Of a DNA stretch of 64,000 nt, positions 61,246 through 64,000 are shown in pieces. Numbering within the stretch: the stretch's first letter is position 1; each line of letters starts with the position of its first letter. The stretch is from Clostridium_AD sp050717535 (GTDB lineage Bacteria > Bacillota > Clostridia > Clostridiales > Clostridiaceae), in assembly GCF_050717535.1 (NCBI RefSeq), contig NZ_JBOITM010000075.1, positions 1-64,000 of the forward strand, read 5' to 3'. The position numbers were made by a program, and so were the translations under genes. The notes below the pieces were generated by a model, which saw nothing but the letters and a program-made list of their open reading frames with translations, was not told the DNA's origin and searched no databases.

Positions 61246-64000
61246 TTATAGTGTTTTTAAATATTCGCTTAAATCTTCCCCTATGGATTTTGTAAATCTA
61301 CCCTTTTCTAATCTGAAATATTGTGATTGCACGCTTTGCTCCCTTATTAGTTCTACTAAGGTTGAATGGCAAGTAAGAACAAATATCTGATGAGTCTTTG
61401 ACAATTTTACTAAGGCTTTAACTGTATTTTTGGTATGTGCTATATCAAAGTTAACAAAAGAATCATCAAGTATCACAGGCAAGCTTGGCATGATTTCTTT
61501 TATTCTGCTTATGCGAACTGCCAAAAATAATTGTTCTTTTGTACCTCTACTTAATTGTTTTGAACTCTCCATAATGCTTTCATCTCGTAGTATTGTTTTA
61601 AAGTCTCCCTGCATTAAATTCTCCATGGGCATAATATCTTTGTATTCCCCTGAAGTTATTTCACTTAGAATATCACTGGCCCCTTTTAATAATTTATCCT
61701 TAGTATTCACTAAAAATCTTTCTCTGATTTTTTCTAAGAATAATGCAGCTGTATTATAAACCGCATATCTTTCTGCAAGTGGTCTTAACTGAGCTCTTGC
61801 TTCTCTAATGCCTTTATCATACTCTAAAAGCTTTTCATCTGAATTTAAGGCTTGGATTTCATCTTTAATTGTTTGTTTCTCATTCTTTAGAGTTTCTATC
61901 TCCCCTACTAATACTTTAATTTCATTATTCAAAAGCTCATAATCATAATTGAGTTCATCCATAGTAGGAAACTTCTTATATAAATATTCCATGATTTTTA
62001 ATAGCTTTTCATCTTCATTCTCAATTTTAAAATTTTCATCCTCAATTTCTGTAACCTGGATATTCTCATTATATAATATATTTTTTATGCGCTGACCTTT
62101 TACTACTTGTAATAACTTATCTTTAATAATTTTTAAATTCTTCTGATGATTTGTATATTTTATATACTTTTCACCCTTACATATATAATTTTCTAAGGAT
62201 GTAATTACATTTTCAGAGTAATTTTCCTCTGGATTATTTTCACTGGAATAACTATCCCCTAAAAAATCATATATTTCCTGTTGTAATATATTTAATTTTG
62301 AAAAACTATTTTCAGTTTTATCTCCCAGTATTGAGTACTTATATAGCTCTTCTACTTTTAGCAGTATATCATTACAAATATTACCAATATTATCTATATT
62401 TATTCCTTTAAAATCCACACTATCTAAACTTTTAGTATTAAATTCAGTAAATTTATTAAGCACAACAATAATTCTATTCAAAGTTTCACTAAGGGTAGTA
62501 AATTCCTTGTTTAATTTTTTCTCTAGTAAATTATATCCACATATTTCATCCTTTAAAAAAGTAGCTATTTTAAAATACTCTTTAATATCTTCATTAGAAA
62601 CCCGCACGTCGAGCTTTAGAATATCCCTATACTCGTCCATTATATTATTCATTTTCTGCATTGCTTCATCTAGAATTTTTAGTTCTTCAGAGGTCTTACT
62701 AAAAAGCACTTCTATTTTATCAATTCCTGCTTTAGTTTCTAGATTTCTGTTTAATATTAATTTACTATTAGAGTGATTTATAAACAAATATAGAGCTGTA
62801 CCTATAGCTCCGATTAATATTATTAAGCAACCTAATAATTTATCTATAAAAAACAATACAAATCCTAAAATTATAAAAAAAAGGGTAAAATAAAAATATT
62901 TTTTAGCATAAGCTTCAGGATTATAGGGTCCAATTTGTTTTTCTAAAGTCTCCTTTTGTATTTTAAAATCTTCTATCTTTTTATTGCACTCCACTCTTTC
63001 CACTTCTATTTTTCTGAATTTTTCAATATGACCGTTTAAAATAGTTGCTTGAACCTCATCACAATTGATCTCTTGTACAAGGTCAAAGCTAGTCCAATTA
63101 ATATTTGCCTTTTTAATCTTATCCATTAAGGCTTGTGTTTTTTCAAAATATTCATTTTTTATAATAAGTAGATTTTTGCTCATTTCTTTAATTCCAGATA
63201 AGCCATTATAAAAATTATTAATAAACCCCTTATTTTCAACTAGCAACTCTTTAATCCTGGAATCCTTAGAGGTTTCTCTTTGAAACTCATAGTTGTCACT
63301 ATTATACTGTTCTAGTGTTTTAATATATTGAATTTTTAGGGTCTTAGCTTTTTCTATATTATATTCCTTTATATCCTCTAATTTAAAAGTGTAGCTTAAA
63401 AGCTCCTCTTCCAACTTCGTTTTACTTTCATTAAGCTGATAATTATGCTTTAACATCTCTAATTTAATCATATTATCATTACTGTTTTGGAGCTGCTTCT
63501 CCTTTGAATTTATAACGCCTAAAAGCTTAGAGGCAATATTTTTCTTTTGCACAAAAGTATCCAATAGCAAAATTGATTTTTTCCTTCCCTCCACACCTTT
63601 TTTAATATTTTCTGTGTAAGGCTTAAACATTTTGGTTGATGGATTTCCCCGAGTACCACCAATTGTATTTGCAATACCTCTTAATTCTTTAGCAATAGAT
63701 GGTATTTTTACAATATGTTTAAATCCTGCTCCGAGTAGCATTGACTGTAAATTACTATCTTCTTTATCCGAACTCTTATTAAGTTCATCAAGACTTATAG
63801 TAAATAATTCTCTGTAGGTTGCCTTATCTATATTGTATAAAGATTTACTTACCATATTATGATCCATATTTCTATAAACTATCTCCGGGTTACTAAATCC
63901 CTTTAAGAGTATATTTACTTCATTACCTTTTTCTAATTCTATGTTGCATCTAACATCATATTGGAATTTAGCCGGTGGCAAATTACTATTTTGAGAAAAC
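61246..64000 (-). CDS. YhaN-like SMC/Rad50-type ATPase, N-terminus beyond the window
   Basis: The frame is open through position 64000, so the first ~100 or more residues, including Walker A, are missing. YRELFTISLDELN is the YhaN-type segment after Walker A. Long coiled coils surround a hydrophobic stretch (FTLFFIILGFVLFFIDKLLGCLIILIG, near the middle) that probably spans the membrane. The C-terminus has the ABC signature LSRGTKEQLFLAVRI, Walker B PVILDDSFVNFD and the H-loop VLTCHS. Related proteins act with SbcD/Mre11-type nucleases (YhaM/YhaO neighbours in Bacillus) on DNA. The nuclease partner may lie outside the window. Confidence 0.88.
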   Translation of the reverse strand, partial: FSQNSNLPPAKFQYDVRCNIELEKGNEVNILLKGFSNPEIVYRNMDHNMVSKSLYNIDKATYRELFTISLDELNKSSDKEDSNLQSMLLGAGFKHIVKIPSIAKELRGIANTIGGTRGNPSTKMFKPYTENIKKGVEGRKKSILLLDTFVQKKNIASKLLGVINSKEKQLQNSNDNMIKLEMLKHNYQLNESKTKLEEELLSYTFKLEDIKEYNIEKAKTLKIQYIKTLEQYNSDNYEFQRETSKDSRIKELLVENKGFINNFYNGLSGIKEMSKNLLIIKNEYFEKTQALMDKIKKANINWTSFDLVQEINCDEVQATILNGHIEKFRKIEVERVECNKKIEDFKIQKETLEKQIGPYNPEAYAKKYFYFTLFFIILGFVLFFIDKLLGCLIILIGAIGTALYLFINHSNSKLILNRNLETKAGIDKIEVLFSKTSEELKILDEAMQKMNNIMDEYRDILKLDVRVSNEDIKEYFKIATFLKDEICGYNLLEKKLNKEFTTLSETLNRIIVVLNKFTEFNTKSLDSVDFKGINIDNIGNICNDILLKVEELYKYSILGDKTENSFSKLNILQQEIYDFLGDSYSSENNPEENYSENVITSLENYICKGEKYIKYTNHQKNLKIIKDKLLQVVKGQRIKNILYNENIQVTEIEDENFKIENEDEKLLKIMEYLYKKFPTMDELNYDYELLNNEIKVLVGEIETLKNEKQTIKDEIQALNSDEKLLEYDKGIREARAQLRPLAERYAVYNTAALFLEKIRERFLVNTKDKLLKGASDILSEITSGEYKDIMPMENLMQGDFKTILRDESIMESSKQLSRGTKEQLFLAVRISRIKEIMPSLPVILDDSFVNFDIAHTKNTVKALVKLSKTHQIFVLTCHSTLVELIREQSVQSQYFRLEKGRFTKSIGEDLSEYLKTL

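Noticed and set aside
1..64000. tRNA, rRNA, prophage or complete IS elements
   Set aside because: I looked through the gaps for tRNA-like arms, rRNA blocks and transposase genes and found none I could support.

Overview
The window is low-GC Firmicutes chromosome and is best explained as a Clostridium sensu stricto species (Clostridiaceae). The evidence is the very AT-rich sequence, strong AGGAGG-type ribosome binding sites, frequent TTG and GTG starts, an A/V-type Na+ ATPase operon, two Spo0E-like sporulation regulators, a SpoVB-like flippase, and oxygen-defence proteins typical of strict anaerobes (flavodiiron protein, rubrerythrin-like protein). I see no rRNA, tRNA, CRISPR array, complete insertion sequence or prophage. 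The species cannot be fixed from the sequence alone.

Layout. 1-3311: remnant of a Spo0E-like gene beside a hairpin, then a three-gene minus-strand operon of the 2-hydroxyacyl-CoA dehydratase activase type. 3591-11557: a lipoprotein, then three co-oriented genes that are the least explained part of the window: a 1616-residue multidomain enzyme (HD, helical repeat, nucleotidyltransferase, GNAT-like, PRTase-like), a lactate/malate-dehydrogenase-fold protein, and a flavodoxin-fold protein with a Cys cluster. 11621-13977: folate genes (folB-folK fusion, folP, HD protein). 14272-19116: PHP phosphoesterase, M18 aminopeptidase with an 8-bp tandem repeat in its leader, HprK, DUF896, a Spo0E-like protein and an acidic protein. 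19367-22917: flavodiiron protein, a sugar-nucleotide reductase, a 96-residue selenoprotein candidate read through an in-frame TGA, and peptide deformylase. 23070-31698: the complete nine-gene V-type ATPase operon (F-I-K-E-C-G-A-B-D), whose K subunit carries the Na+-site residues. 32020-37068: B12/radical-SAM protein with a methyltransferase-like partner, zinc phospholipase C-like protein, beta-propeller protein and rubrerythrin-like protein. 37284-47568: two MOP-family flippases, a pseudouridine synthase, an M20 amidohydrolase, a long FtsA-like ATPase and a UvrD-type helicase. 47702-56775: pncB, a HesB-like protein, ndk, HxlR and ArsR regulators, a Nudix hydrolase, an MFS transporter with a terminator in its leader, a D,D-carboxypeptidase and a DMT transporter. 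57045-64000: a PEPCK/HprK-fold protein, topoisomerase III and a YhaN-like SMC-type ATPase that runs off the right edge.

Two families of non-coding repeats stand out. Two homologous ~190-bp palindromes (15172-15359 and 58807-58997) sit flush with the stop codons of unrelated genes, in the same orientation relative to those genes. A second, ~80-bp repeat occurs twice (55755-55833 and 59019-59103). The best candidates for something undescribed are the palindrome family, the multidomain enzyme trio and the selenoprotein. Many genes have a start codon inside the longest open frame or a non-ATG start; I chose starts by Shine-Dalgarno spacing and say so where it matters.
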